NCBI GenBank assembly: GCA_010093705.1
Contig: MU006090.1
Span: 1,639,817 to 1,703,816 of the forward strand
Origin: Patellaria atrata CBS 101060
Lineage: Eukaryota > Ascomycota > Dothideomycetes > Patellariales > Patellariaceae
Direction of reading: 5' to 3'
Length of the DNA stretch: 64,000 bases
The notes beneath the pieces were generated by a model. The model had not been told where the DNA came from, ran no database searches, and saw only the letters and a list, made by a program, of their open reading frames with translations. The position numbers and the translations under genes are program-made. Positions 23,983-34,065 of the stretch are shown in pieces. Every line of letters begins with the position of its first letter. Position 1 is the first letter of the stretch.

Positions 23983-24743
23983 TCAACTTAGTCTTTGCAG
24001 ATAACCCTGTGCAATAAGTCGTTCCACATCCGCCTGCCGAACATAGAACTGACTATTCTTCGTCAAAGTAATAGCTCTATTCCACCGCGTTAGCCAAACT
24101 CCCACATCAAGAGGCACACCCGTAAAATCAAACTGATCAACTCACCCATACTCCGTCTGAATCTCCCCCGCATCCTTCAACACCCTAACATCGATAAACA
24201 GATCTCTCGGCGGCTCCAACGGGCCCGTCAAATCAATATCCGTCCACTGTCCCTTATACGCGGCAAGCAGATCTCCATACCGCCTCGCGTACTCCTCCTC
24301 CTCGGGGCTCAGCGAACTGCCCTCTGCGTCGCTAGCACCTTCTTGCCTCTGCGCCGCCGACCGCTCCAGCACGTCGACGCCGCTCCAACACATCTCCTCC
24401 AGCCGATCGGCGCGCACCCGGTGGTATGCTAATAGGCACCGCTTGTTGCGCCGCATGCAGAGGTAGTTCACGAGCACTTGGCAGGCGGTCGCGGGGTCGG
24501 AGGACGGGTCGATGGACCCGCCTAGAGAGGTTAGTGTGGAGGTTACGGAGCGGTCTAGCTCGCGCACTTCGCGGATCATGGAGCGGATTATTTCGGCGGC
24601 GTAGGGGGGGAGGTGGGGGAGTGTGAGGGTGCGTTTGGCGTGTTGGACCTAGGTGGGGGGTGGGGAGTTAGTGGGTGTGGTGTGGTTGGGCAGGGAGAGG
24701 AAGGGGAGGACAATACCAGTTTGTTTCCGAGTTCGCCGTACAT
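23983..24743 (-). CDS. PSF1: GINS complex subunit Psf1
   Basis: Exons 24743-24717, 24648-24146 and 24076-23983 give 207 residues, matching the family's roughly 200-210. The spliced start MYGELGNKL joined to VQHAKRTLTLPHLPPY is diagnostic of Psf1. The conserved central block (NYLCMRRNKRCLLAYH) is present. The C-terminal B domain carries DLFIDVRVLKDAGEI, then TKNSQFYVRQADVERLI. GINS binds Cdc45 and Mcm2-7 in the replicative CMG helicase in the nucleus. An acidic Ser/Glu insertion (GSSLSPEEEEYARRYG) sits before the B domain. Confidence 0.93.
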
Positions 24744-25313
24744 TGCGTCCCGCTGGTATGAGGAAGCTCAGGAGAGTACTGTTGTAGGTTGAAGTGAGAG
24801 TCGACGGGAACGCCAGGGCAGTGGGATCAATATGTTCGGGCGAACTAGCCGTATCGGGCCCTTTTCACGATTTTTGTTGAACGTCTTGTGAATAACGTTA
24901 CTTTGACCCCTGGTAAGTAATGACTCTAAGAGTTAAAGCATCACTGTCACGGCAAACGTTTCCAAGATTTTGAATGAATGTCTCATGTAAGGGGGCGGGT
25001 GGAATAGAAGTATTGATGAGCGTTTTCAATTGCCCACAGGTACTCGAGATTTGTAGTTTAATTCTTAGTAAGGGAGATGAGAATGAGAAGCAATGTATGT
25101 GACCAAATCAGGTAATACTCCTAAAAATATAGTCGAACGCCGTGAAAGCTTGGCCAGTGTCAGAGCTTATTCCAAACCATTTCTGACGTCGTTCAACAAC
25201 CCCCCATACTCCACCAATAAGCACCTTAACCCCACTCTTTCAAATTCCTTATCAGTCATGCATAGTAAAAAGTTATAAGCTATACTTACCGGCAAGGCCC
25301 GATAATCAACACT
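24744..25313. other. Intergenic between PSF1 and the tRNA gene
   Basis: 570 bp containing the PSF1 upstream region. No supported gene. Confidence 0.55.
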
Positions 25314-25478
25314 GGGAAGGTGGCCGAGTGGTTATGGCGTTACGGTTTGTACTAACTTCCCTCCCCCCTACCTTTGAATTACGTATGCTAATAAGTTGTG
25401 CAGTTTAGGTTAAAGCGTTCCAGCTTAACGAACTTTCCGTAATTCGAAAGAGCGTGGGTTCGATCCCCACCCTTCTCA
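25314..25478 (+). tRNA. Intron-containing type II (Leu/Ser-like) tRNA, anticodon unresolved
   Basis: Acceptor GGGAAGG (25314-25320) pairs with CCTTCTC (25471-25477), with discriminator A. The A box TGGCCGAGTGGTTATGG is of Leu/Ser type. The B box GTGGGTTCGATCCCCAC (25454-25470) forms a perfect T arm. TTACG (25340-25344) pairs with CGTAA (25438-25442) as the anticodon stem. A short variable arm follows (TTCGAAAGAGC, GAAA loop). The mature parts account for about 80 nt, so roughly 85 nt is an intron, long for a fungal tRNA. Strict counting places TTG at the anticodon with G at position 32, which does not suit a Leu or Ser tRNA. Either the intron borders differ or the gene is defective. Confidence 0.75.
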
Positions 25479-25484
25479 TTATTC

Positions 25485-25491
25485 TTTTTTT
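25485..25491 (+). terminator. RNA polymerase III T-run terminator
   Basis: A run of seven T begins a few bases after the tRNA discriminator base. Confidence 0.8.
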
Positions 25492-25754
25492 GAGTTTTTA
25501 TCTTTTCCCTATTTGGTGGTGTTGTTGTTGTGATGGAGAGTTGAATTTTTGGTTGTGGAGACGAGCGTGAGGATAAGTGAGTTGGAGATATTGCAAGGAT
25601 AAGGGAGTATTATCATTTATATTTAGATTTCGAAGATTATGGTAGACAGAAGCAGCTTGTTAAGTTCTTGATCATTTTGTGGTCTGTTCTCTGAACATCT
25701 ATGGAAATACATAATTGCCGCGTACTTTTCACAATCCATACGCACAGTGCTGCT

Positions 25755-27364
25755 CTACGTACTCCCAGGACCACCCAGTAATGCGAATCTTCTCACGATG
25801 CTCGGACCAATCTCATCATATTCTGCCTTTGTGTGGCAGTAACTTCTAAATTCAGGCGTTTGGCCCAGAAGACTGCCTCCGAACCAAGGGCCGTGTCTTT
25901 GTCGTTTGTGAGTAATGACTTGCACCTCAAGACCTCCACTCTTTGCCCCACCACTGCGTGCTTCTGAGGCTCTGATCCTATCGTCTACGAGGTGACGGAT
26001 ATCTCGCTGTAATCTGCGCCCGAAGTCCTTGTATAATGTCGAACCTCCGGACAGAACAATGTTTTTGTAGAGACCGCGCCGCACGTCAATAGGGGAGGTT
26101 TGAATAACAGTATCGACAATATTCGGTAATGGGGTTAGAAAATCAGAGGAGTAAATCTCCGGGTTAAAGAAAATTTCGGGGGCCAAGAATCGTTCATATC
26201 CTACGTCAACGACGACTGACTTCCCGTTCGGGTACTTTACTGTGTGCTTGCCGAACCTTTCCGGTTCCCGGTCAAATCTCGAGAATTCCTTTACGATATC
26301 AGGACATACGTAGCAGAACTCCTCTTTGATACGTTCTGCAGTCTTCAAACTGCTATCTGGCTCTCCTCGATCTCGCAGAAGCGATTGAACGAAATAGGTG
26401 ATATCTCGACCTGCAATAGGAATACTCTTGATGGAAGAACCGATGACATAACCTTCTGCTACTGGAATAACGTGGGTCACACCTTCACCAGAATCGATGA
26501 CTGTTCCTGTTAGGGATCGGTCCTGGACCTTTGAGGAAGTCCAAGATGCGGCGAGAGCAAGGACTGCTTGCACGGCGATATATAAACCGGCGCAATTAAA
26601 AGATTCAAACATGATCTCGGCGGTATTCTCTCGGTTTTCTGGAGGATTCAGGGGCTAAATGATAGTCAGTACAAGTAAACGGAATCAAGAGACGTAACCC
26701 ATACTGGTTCTGTGAGTAGAAAGTAATGGTCTTCCGGTTCTACTCTGAGATATTTGAAGATGGAATTCGACCAGAACCGCTCCATATGATCCTAATTGCA
26801 TTGTTAGTATCCATGTGTCTTTTTCAAGAGTGCTCCTTTACCCAATTCTCTATTTGTCCGTGCCGTATAGGATAGTGAATGCCATAACCTGACCATATCA
26901 ACGTCTATTCCACGTCCATGCATTTTGCCCTATATAAACATACCGGGTCCAGCTGACGCTGCCAGAGCTTCATCCCCAATGAAGAAGTCTAGATCTTCCG
27001 TTCCGCGCTTCCCTGAAAGATGCCCGCTCGGTCCGGCTCCACCGGTAAGGAAAGAAGGTTTATTTGCGACTGCCGGCCTCCCCGACCCTGAACCTCCAGC
27101 ACCACCACCTGCGCCTTTAGTTGCAATTGCGGTAGGAAACACGAAGGAGGGAGAATCATTTCCAGCAAATCCTGTCGCGGGACATCAGCTCAGTACGTAA
27201 TTGAAGGTATTTGATATTGCCAACCTAGTTTAGAATACCCCGTGCCGCTGTAATGATATCTTGTTAGCTCTCTTCAATCACAATGTACGGGAAGCGAACT
27301 ATAAGGCCACAGAATAAATGGTCACTTACTTGTCCATGACAACGGCTGGGGTTTGAGAAGCCAT
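25755..27364 (-). CDS. ARP3: Actin-related protein 3 (Arp2/3 complex)
   Basis: Six exons: 27364-27330, 27247-27225, 27171-26944, 26888-26842, 26791-26705 and 26654-25755. All phases agree and give 439 residues, within the family range. The spliced start [20 protein letters not shown] carries the actin-fold phosphate-1 loop. [25 protein letters not shown] and [13 protein letters not shown] are Arp3 hallmarks, and [17 protein letters not shown] is the phosphate-2 loop. [14 protein letters not shown] and the WFGGS region follow. A Gly-rich insertion (about residues 35-60) is typical of fungal Arp3. With Arp2 and ARPC1-5 it nucleates branched actin at endocytic patches. The 23-nt second exon is unusually short. 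Confidence 0.95.
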
Positions 27365-28324
27365 ATTGCCGATAGCTCAACTATCGACAGAGCTACTAAG
27401 CAAACAAAACTTCTTGGGCAATGGTTCCGCCGGCCCCAGTGTTCGTAGGTAGCAAATATTGGTCTGAAAGAAGAGCTGCGTAATGAGGTCTTATCTCGAC
27501 GTGTGGGCGGTGGAATTGGCTGCGGGATCCGCCCCGCCAAAACCTGCCAAGATGTATGCAGCTCGGCTGACAGCTTCCTACAAATAGTGCTCTAGATATA
27601 CCTACATAGGGTAGGTAGCGTCGCGCTTCGAGATAGCTTTTACCTTGACGTATCCAAACGACTTCCCTTTGAGGCGACATAAATGCACTTTTCATCGGAT
27701 TAGTTGAAGAGGTGCGGTATTGCTATATACTTTAGTGTTTGTATACTTTATTACCCAAGGGTGATTCACATCGGGTGTTTGAAAGTTGTGAATGAGTTAA
27801 TCGCGTGGTCCAACATCTTCGTTTTAGGAAGTCACGTCCAACGAACCTAAGATTGAGATCAAAATGGCAATACATAGGCCTTTCTAAAAACAATTTCTTT
27901 CTCATAACCTTTCTCTTATTCCTTACACCTACCTACTCTCACCTCTCAGACTCGCGTCTCTCTACTCAATCATACAGGAGCAATTCTCTTGTACTCATTA
28001 GTGCTATCAACATACATCCCCTTAGGGAATTTTCATTCTTTTGCTTGATTCCGTTAACCTACTATCACGCATCTTAGGAATAGCTTCACCCATTTCTATG
28101 CTCCGCGTTCGAACTCGACAAAACTATCCTTGCGCCCAGGAACCCATAACACACAATTGCAAGTACGAATTCGACGTCTCTATCCAAAACATCAGCACCT
28201 AGTTGTGTTGTGTTGACTGTTTAGACTACTCAACAGCGCTCACTGAGTCATAGGAGGTACACCACTCTCGGATCAACTACCGTTCGGAGGGTGCGTCCTA
28301 ACTGGAATTTACCAAAGCTTCGGC
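27365..28324. other. Intergenic between ARP3 and the taspase-like gene
   Basis: 960 bp between divergent genes. From about 27890 it is pyrimidine-rich, as in many fungal promoters. Frames at 27396-27695 (-) and 27805-28077 (+) look spurious. The true start of the taspase-like gene could lie further upstream than given. Confidence 0.5.
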
Positions 28325-30440
28325 GTGCACCATAACACAGTGGAAGGTCTCGGATTGAAGCGTGTGAGGAAGGGAGAACGACTTCATCATAGATTGAGCG
28401 ACCAAATCCTCCGTCGCCATAACAACGAAGCGTCCAAAGATTCTTCGCCGCATCTAAGCGCTCTACAGAGATCCAGGAGTTATATCACGGGGAACATGTT
28501 TAACCGAAATATCGGCCGTAAAGGCCACGATATCTGCGTAATATTCGTTCATGCTGGAGCTGGATACCACAGTATCCAGAATGAGGAGGTTCATCTTCAA
28601 GCTTGCAATGAGTACGTACATTCAACTAGCGTAAATATTCCATATTTTGTTCAAGAACCAACATTGACATGTCTTAGTGCTGCTAGAGCAGCAATGGCCA
28701 TTCTCAAAGCCGGTGGGTCTGCTGTGGATGCTGTCGAGATAGCGGTAAAAGTCCTTGAAGATCGTGAAATAACGAATGCTGGTTACGGTAGCAACCTTTC
28801 TATGGACGGAGTGGTCGAATGCGATGCATCAATTGTCGACCATCAAGGACGAAGTGGTGGTGTAGGCGCGGTGACTCGTAAGTTAAAGCACTTAGGCCCT
28901 CGTACTGTGCTAACTGTGACTTGCAGAGATAAAGAACCCTATAAGCTTGGCCCGTCTTATTTACAACCTGACCATGACACCACTATCTCTACGGCGCGTA
29001 CCCCCCAACTTACTTGTCGGACAAGGGGCTGTAGACTTTGCTTTTGAACATGGTATGTCAGTCCTACCTTACGACGCCTTAGTTTCCCCTGCAGCTCGTG
29101 AGAGATGGATTAGATGGAGGGAAGATCTCCGATCGGCGGAGCGAAGGGCTCGCAAAGCATCTGCTCAGCCGAGGAGAAAGCAGCGCAACGCTGGGATTAT
29201 CAATCCACTTCAAGAGGACATTGTCCAGAACACCTTGCGGCAAGCACATACAGAAGCTATGCTGTTGGCATCCGGGCACAACTCTGACTCGGTCTATCAA
29301 CGTCCCGTCAATCTCTCCAAGGAAGATAAAACTTCCCCCACTCCGTCCAGTATCTCATCGGCGACTACATTAAGCTCATCTGGAAGGATAAGCTCGGACG
29401 ACGAGAACTTCACTGATCCTCGCGGTCCTCCAGACCCTTTAGATAATCCATCACGTAATTCCTTCATCAACAGCACTCAGCAAGTGCCCACTATTGCTAG
29501 TTTGGAATCTCACAATACTACCCATCATCAACACGCTCGTGATGCTATCATGGAAAACGAAGTTGAGATGAGCGACGTAGATGATATCCGTAAGTACCAA
29601 CGTCGCAGTCAAGATGGAGGCCAAGACGGATTATCTAGCGGAAGTGATGATGGAAGCTCCTCAGACAGTACATTACAACTTCCATCGCTCACACCAAGCC
29701 CAACCCTTCCTCCGGTCGAAGGTCCAATGGAAGGTCTAGTCAACGGTCCATTATCCGTACCGTTACCACCGACACCACCAGAGAAGGCCGAATCACCTAC
29801 CCCGAAGTCTTCTACGCCCCTTGGCCATGTGAATGAAAAACCGGGATTTCCTCCAGAACCTAATGGAGACTATATCACGGACACTGTTGGCGCTCTGGCA
29901 GTTGATTGCTTCGGCAACATCGCCTGTGGAGCATCTTCCGGCGGCATTGGTATGAAATATCGAGGTCGAGTTGGCCCAGCCGCTCTAGTGGGTGTGGGTG
30001 CAGCTGTGATCCCTGTTGAATCAGAAGACAAGGCCAAAACTACTGTTGCTGCTGTCACGAGTGGAACCGGTGAGCATATGGCTACCACTATGGCGGCGAC
30101 TATCTGCTCAGAACGTCTCTATCACGGGGTCAGGAAAACCAAAACTGGCGGATTTAATTCAACTGACGACGACGATGTCATTCGAGGTGTGATCGAGCAT
30201 GAATTCATGGACCATCCGAGCGTCAAGAATAGCATTTCATCCGGCGCAATTGGAGTCTTGTGCCTTAAGAAGACGAAGGATGGGATGTTTCTTTACTATG
30301 GACACAACACAGATTCTTTCGCTATGGCTTCCATGCATTCCGATGAAGCGGTCCCCAAGTGTACGATGAGTAGAAGCCAGGGTAGCGGTAGTATTGCACA
30401 AGGAGGGCGTGCAATCCGCTTTCCGAAGAAGAAGGCTTGA
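28325..30440 (+). CDS. Taspase-like N-terminal nucleophile hydrolase (asparaginase-2 family)
   Basis: Exons 28325-28611, 28678-28877 and 28927-30440 give up to 666 residues. The splice junctions restore ACNDAARAAMAIL and GAVTQIKNPISLARL. The alpha part has FVHAGAGYHS, LKAGGSAVDAVEIAV and NAGYGSNLSMDGVVE. The beta part starts at the predicted catalytic Thr482 (ITD-TVGALAVDCFGNIA), with ASSGGIGMKYRGRVG and TSGTGEHMA. Members self-cleave before that Thr. Human taspase 1 cleaves MLL; fungal substrates are not established. An insertion of about 230 Ser/Pro/Asp-rich residues separates the two parts, longer than in animals. The start is uncertain; Met near 28497 is an alternative. Confidence 0.85.
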
Positions 30441-30862
30441 GGTCAGTGTTTATGCTTGAAGGTTATTAATGATTACTCTTCTTCACCCTCATCCCTTGTC
30501 ATCTTCCCCTTTACAGTCAACTTTCGGCACACTTCTCTGGGTTCTTCTGCAGAACTGTGTCCTCTTTCGACGATAGATTGCTTTGAGAAAAGCAGTGGTG
30601 TATGATATGATTAGACAGTAATGCTGGGACGAGAAATGGTGCGACGAGTCAATGGGTGAAGCAAATTCCTGTAGACTACTCTTCCTTTGGAATAATCCTA
30701 AAAATTGACTTTATCGCTTTTTCTAAACGCTGTACAATTACAAGCCAGTAGTAGTCCCTCCATGCTCATAATTGATTAAACCAAAATACCTCCATATGCG
30801 CCAGATAAGTATGCTTTATGCTATCACAACACATTTTCTCAAGATGAACTGTCGACCAGCCT
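30441..30862. other. Convergent 3' region
   Basis: 422 bp between the taspase-like and TFB4 stop codons, AT-rich, with no gene seen. Confidence 0.6.
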
Positions 30863-32158
30863 TCATGACGGTCCTGGTGTCACCCCCTGCATTGGCGTCG
30901 AAGCGCCGGACGTGCCATCCCCAGCAATCCGCTTCTTCTTTTTCTTTTTGCGCGGAAACAGCGCCGGTGCAGGTGTTATCGCGCCGGCAAGAGATAGGCG
31001 AGAGTTGCAAGTCAAACATACGCCATCACTCAGGGGTTGGCAGAAAACTTTGTCACCCATTAGTTTCCAAGGACTCTCATTAACCAAACAACACACAGGG
31101 GATTGGATAGTGAAGAGAAGTACGTACTGCTCAAACACACCGAACACACGAAGCCAACATCCACAACCTTCCGATGACAGAAGCATGCAGCCCTGAAATC
31201 GACCTCGCCACCCCCTGGCATCACCAAATACCTTCTCGCCGTCGCATCCGGCAGAAACGCCATCATGAGATACTGCAGCAGGCCCTCCGCGACCTCCGGT
31301 TCCACGTACACACCCCCGGTCGCATCGCACGCTTGCTGCAGGAACACGGTATCTCCGGCCAGCTTGAGGATATCGATGGGGATCTTTTGCCGCTGCGCCG
31401 CGAAAATCGCATTCATGACCGAGATGTACTGGTGCGCCAGGTCGCCGGACACGCTCACGACCATGATGCGCGAGGTCAGCGGCGGACCGCGCCGCGAGGC
31501 GGGCGCGCCGTCGTTGTAGTCTGCTGTGGCATCCTGACCGGCCGAGATCGGGTCGGCGAGGGGGGAGAGCAGCACGCTTTGTTTGGCGCTGTAGGCGAGC
31601 GCCGTTGTCAGCGCGCCGGCCATCATGGTCGTCGTTGTGCTTCGGAGGGTCGAGGTCGTGGTGCTGGAGATCAGGGCGCGGAGGTTGGTGAGGATTTCGT
31701 GCTCGATGCGGGCGAAGGGGCGGTATTTGTTGGAGTCTCCCATTGTGCCGTTGATGGTGTCAGTACCGTTCGGGGCGGACCCGTTGGCGGTGGTGTTGGT
31801 GTTGGGAGTCGGCTTGGGGGGAGTAGGGTAGAGGAATACGGCGCGTTTGACGTGGCTGGCGATGAAGGCCACTTGGTTCACGTGGTTGAAAGCTAGGTGG
31901 GCGTTTATGAAGACGAGGAGATTGGCTACGACGTTAGAGAGGGTGAGGCCGGTGGTGGAAGACAGGAGCTCCCAGGCGTGGGGATTTGTATCAAGGACGA
32001 CGGTGAGGAGGGAGGGTGGAGGAGCTGGAAGAAAGCCAGTGTTAGCCGTCTGAATATCTCTGAAGCCCTAGCGATAGTGAGAGATTCGGTGAAAGGCTTT
32101 AATGAGGCCTACCATCTGTAGTTGTGGTAGCTCTGTCAGAGCCATCGATGGCGTTCAT
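30863..32158 (-). CDS. TFB4: TFIIH core subunit Tfb4 (p34)
   Basis: Exons 32158-32113, 32024-31128 and 31047-30863 give 375 residues. Splicing joins MNAIDGSDRATTTTDA to PPPSLLTVVLDTNPHAWELL, the conserved start of the vWA-like domain, and CSVCLS to IFCQPLSDGVC. The vWA-like part contains SRIMVVSVSGDLAHQYI and IDILKLAGDTVFLQQA. The C-terminal zinc module has CFCHRKVVDVGFVCSVCLS and C-x-x-C near the end, then a Lys-rich tail (PRKKKKKKR). Tfb4 pairs with Ssl1 in core TFIIH for transcription and nucleotide excision repair. A Thr/Asn-rich insertion follows the first strand region (about 80-110). It is divergent from the SUZ-domain gene. Confidence 0.93.
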
Positions 32159-32539
32159 TATCGTTCTAAAGTATAATTTTTCTGAGAAACATGCGAGTGG
32201 GAGGAGCGCATGTCATCTTCTTATCCTAAGCCTCCAATTCTGTTTGCTGATAGCCAACACTGAAGATTTGGAAGACTATCCCATGAAACTATACTCAATC
32301 AAGAGCTGTTTGCTGGGGCTCCGTAGTTTCCATCTCCTGTTGAAGCTTTGAGATGAGTTTACAGATCTTGGCAGGACTGTAGGGCTGAATATTGTCTACC
32401 CCGGCTCTCACATCCCTGCGCCCTGAATCTAAAACCAGACCTTTCACACTCACACCACCATAGTGTAGTATGAAAGGTAAAGCTTAGAGATAAAATCGAT
32501 CATTTTACCAAGAAACCGTTGTCTGTGACTTTAAACATC
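32159..32539. promoter_or_regulatory. Divergent promoter region, TFB4 and the SUZ-domain gene
   Basis: 381 bp between divergent start codons. No specific sites are assigned. Confidence 0.45.
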
Positions 32540-33454
32540 ATGACCTCCAAATCTGCAGTTCCCGATGCGTGGGACGACGACTGGACGGCCGTAGCCGACG
32601 TGAGATTTCGACTGAGTCTAAGAAGCTGAGAAAGCTAACAATCAAGTAGAAGCCGGAGACTCAAGTCGCAGATGCTACTCCTGAAGCTCCAAGGAATATC
32701 ACTAGAGCTGAACTTAGAGCCCAGCACGCGGCTGCTAACAAGCAGTTGTGGGAGTCGGCGTGCGTGTTAACTTGACTGAGCTTATTTCTCATATTAATTA
32801 GTCTGCAGTGAAGCGCCTGAAAGCACTCCATATCTAATAGCTAAGAACGATCCTCCTGTAGGAGCCAATTTCAAACCCCAACTTAAGGTTCTTAGCCGAA
32901 AACCTCCTCCGAAAATTGCCAGTTGTGACGGTGTTGCTTCAGGCATAGCTGGACTTTTCATAGAAGATGACAGTGAGGAAGAGGAGCGGAAGAGAAATGC
33001 TGAGGTCTTTGCGGAACGGCAAGCGAAAGCACAGAAGGAGCGGGAAGAGAAGCAGCGAAAGTACCAGGAAGTTCGAGAACGGCTCTTTGGCACGAGCGGT
33101 ACTACATCTGAAGAGAATAAGGGGCGCTCCTCTCCTGCGAGGGACTCGAGTACTGGCAGCAGAGCATCTAGAGGGAAAGGTAGAGGCAGGGTGGACCGCG
33201 AAACTCAGATGTCATCGTCAGCAGATCAATCTCCTGTCCGGCCAAGTAGCCAGAGGAGACAGCTCTACGACCCTGGATATACCCCAAAGCCAAATTCCGT
33301 CTACTTACAAAAGCGAGGATCAGCCGAAGGGCGTTCAAGACCGGAGACCCCAATCGACGATACTATTATTCGAGCTCCAAGGGGTCCTGACGGCAGCGGC
33401 AGAGGAGGATTTGGGTTTGCACCGAGAGGAAATAAATCAGGGCCATCCGTCTAA
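32540..33454 (+). CDS. SUZ-domain RNA-binding protein
   Basis: Exons 32540-32599, 32650-32759 and 32809-33454 give 271 residues. The second acceptor (CTGCAG, ending 32808) keeps frame with WESAEAPESTPYL. The start MTSKSAVPDAWDDDWTAVAD is the usual acidic-aromatic opening of these fungal proteins. A SUZ-type RNA-binding segment lies around 75-150 (FKPQLKVLSRKP, then the Lys/Glu/Arg-rich helix RQAKAQKEREEKQRKYQEVR and ERLFG). The tail is Arg/Gly/Ser-rich and ends with GPDGSGRGGFGFAPRGN, resembling a SUZ-C motif. SUZ domains bind RNA; the specific target is unknown. Confidence 0.85.
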
Positions 33455-34065
33455 ACAGGGGCTCATTCGCCGGGGAATTGCCACGTCGAAATTCTAGATT
33501 GGATACCGAACGGTCGCTCTCGTCTAGAAGTAGACGGTATCGACTTGCAGAACTACGAACGAACTACCATAGGCTGTAAGCTCCCATTAAAAAGGTTACT
33601 GGGTTCTTCTGATACGACAATGGACTGTAAATGTCTTGGCAATAATGGTGACTTCAAGTGTTGAGATTCCGCCCATGGAGGAAAGGAAACCTATAATGTT
33701 GCCTTGCACGTTCACGAGGCTCGGAGGTACCCTTAAAACACCTGTGGTCCAAATTATCTGGACGAACGCTTAACTTGGCAAGCAAGGGTAGATATGACAA
33801 GAAGTTTAATAGCACGTCTCGTGTGTTTACTTTTCCATTTACTGGAATGCTAAATTTGCAGAACGTATACTCCTTACGTACCCCACAAAGCTCACAAGAA
33901 TGCACCTTGTTGCTCCTTCCGAAGCACTTGGCCCGAGATACTCAATATGTGTATTTTTCCCATGTTCGTTGTAAGAATAGCACTCGAAAGTGTGGCGTTC
34001 ATTCGTTCGAACCCTCTTTCAGAACTACTCCGTACTCTCACTCTCATCCGAGTCTTGCCTCAATC
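33455..34065. other. Intergenic
   Basis: 611 bp without a supported gene. It precedes the broken PLP-repeat gene. Confidence 0.55.

Noticed and set aside
31174-31896. 240-codon plus-strand frame
   Set aside because: Antisense to TFB4, whose protein is clearly recognised on the minus strand.
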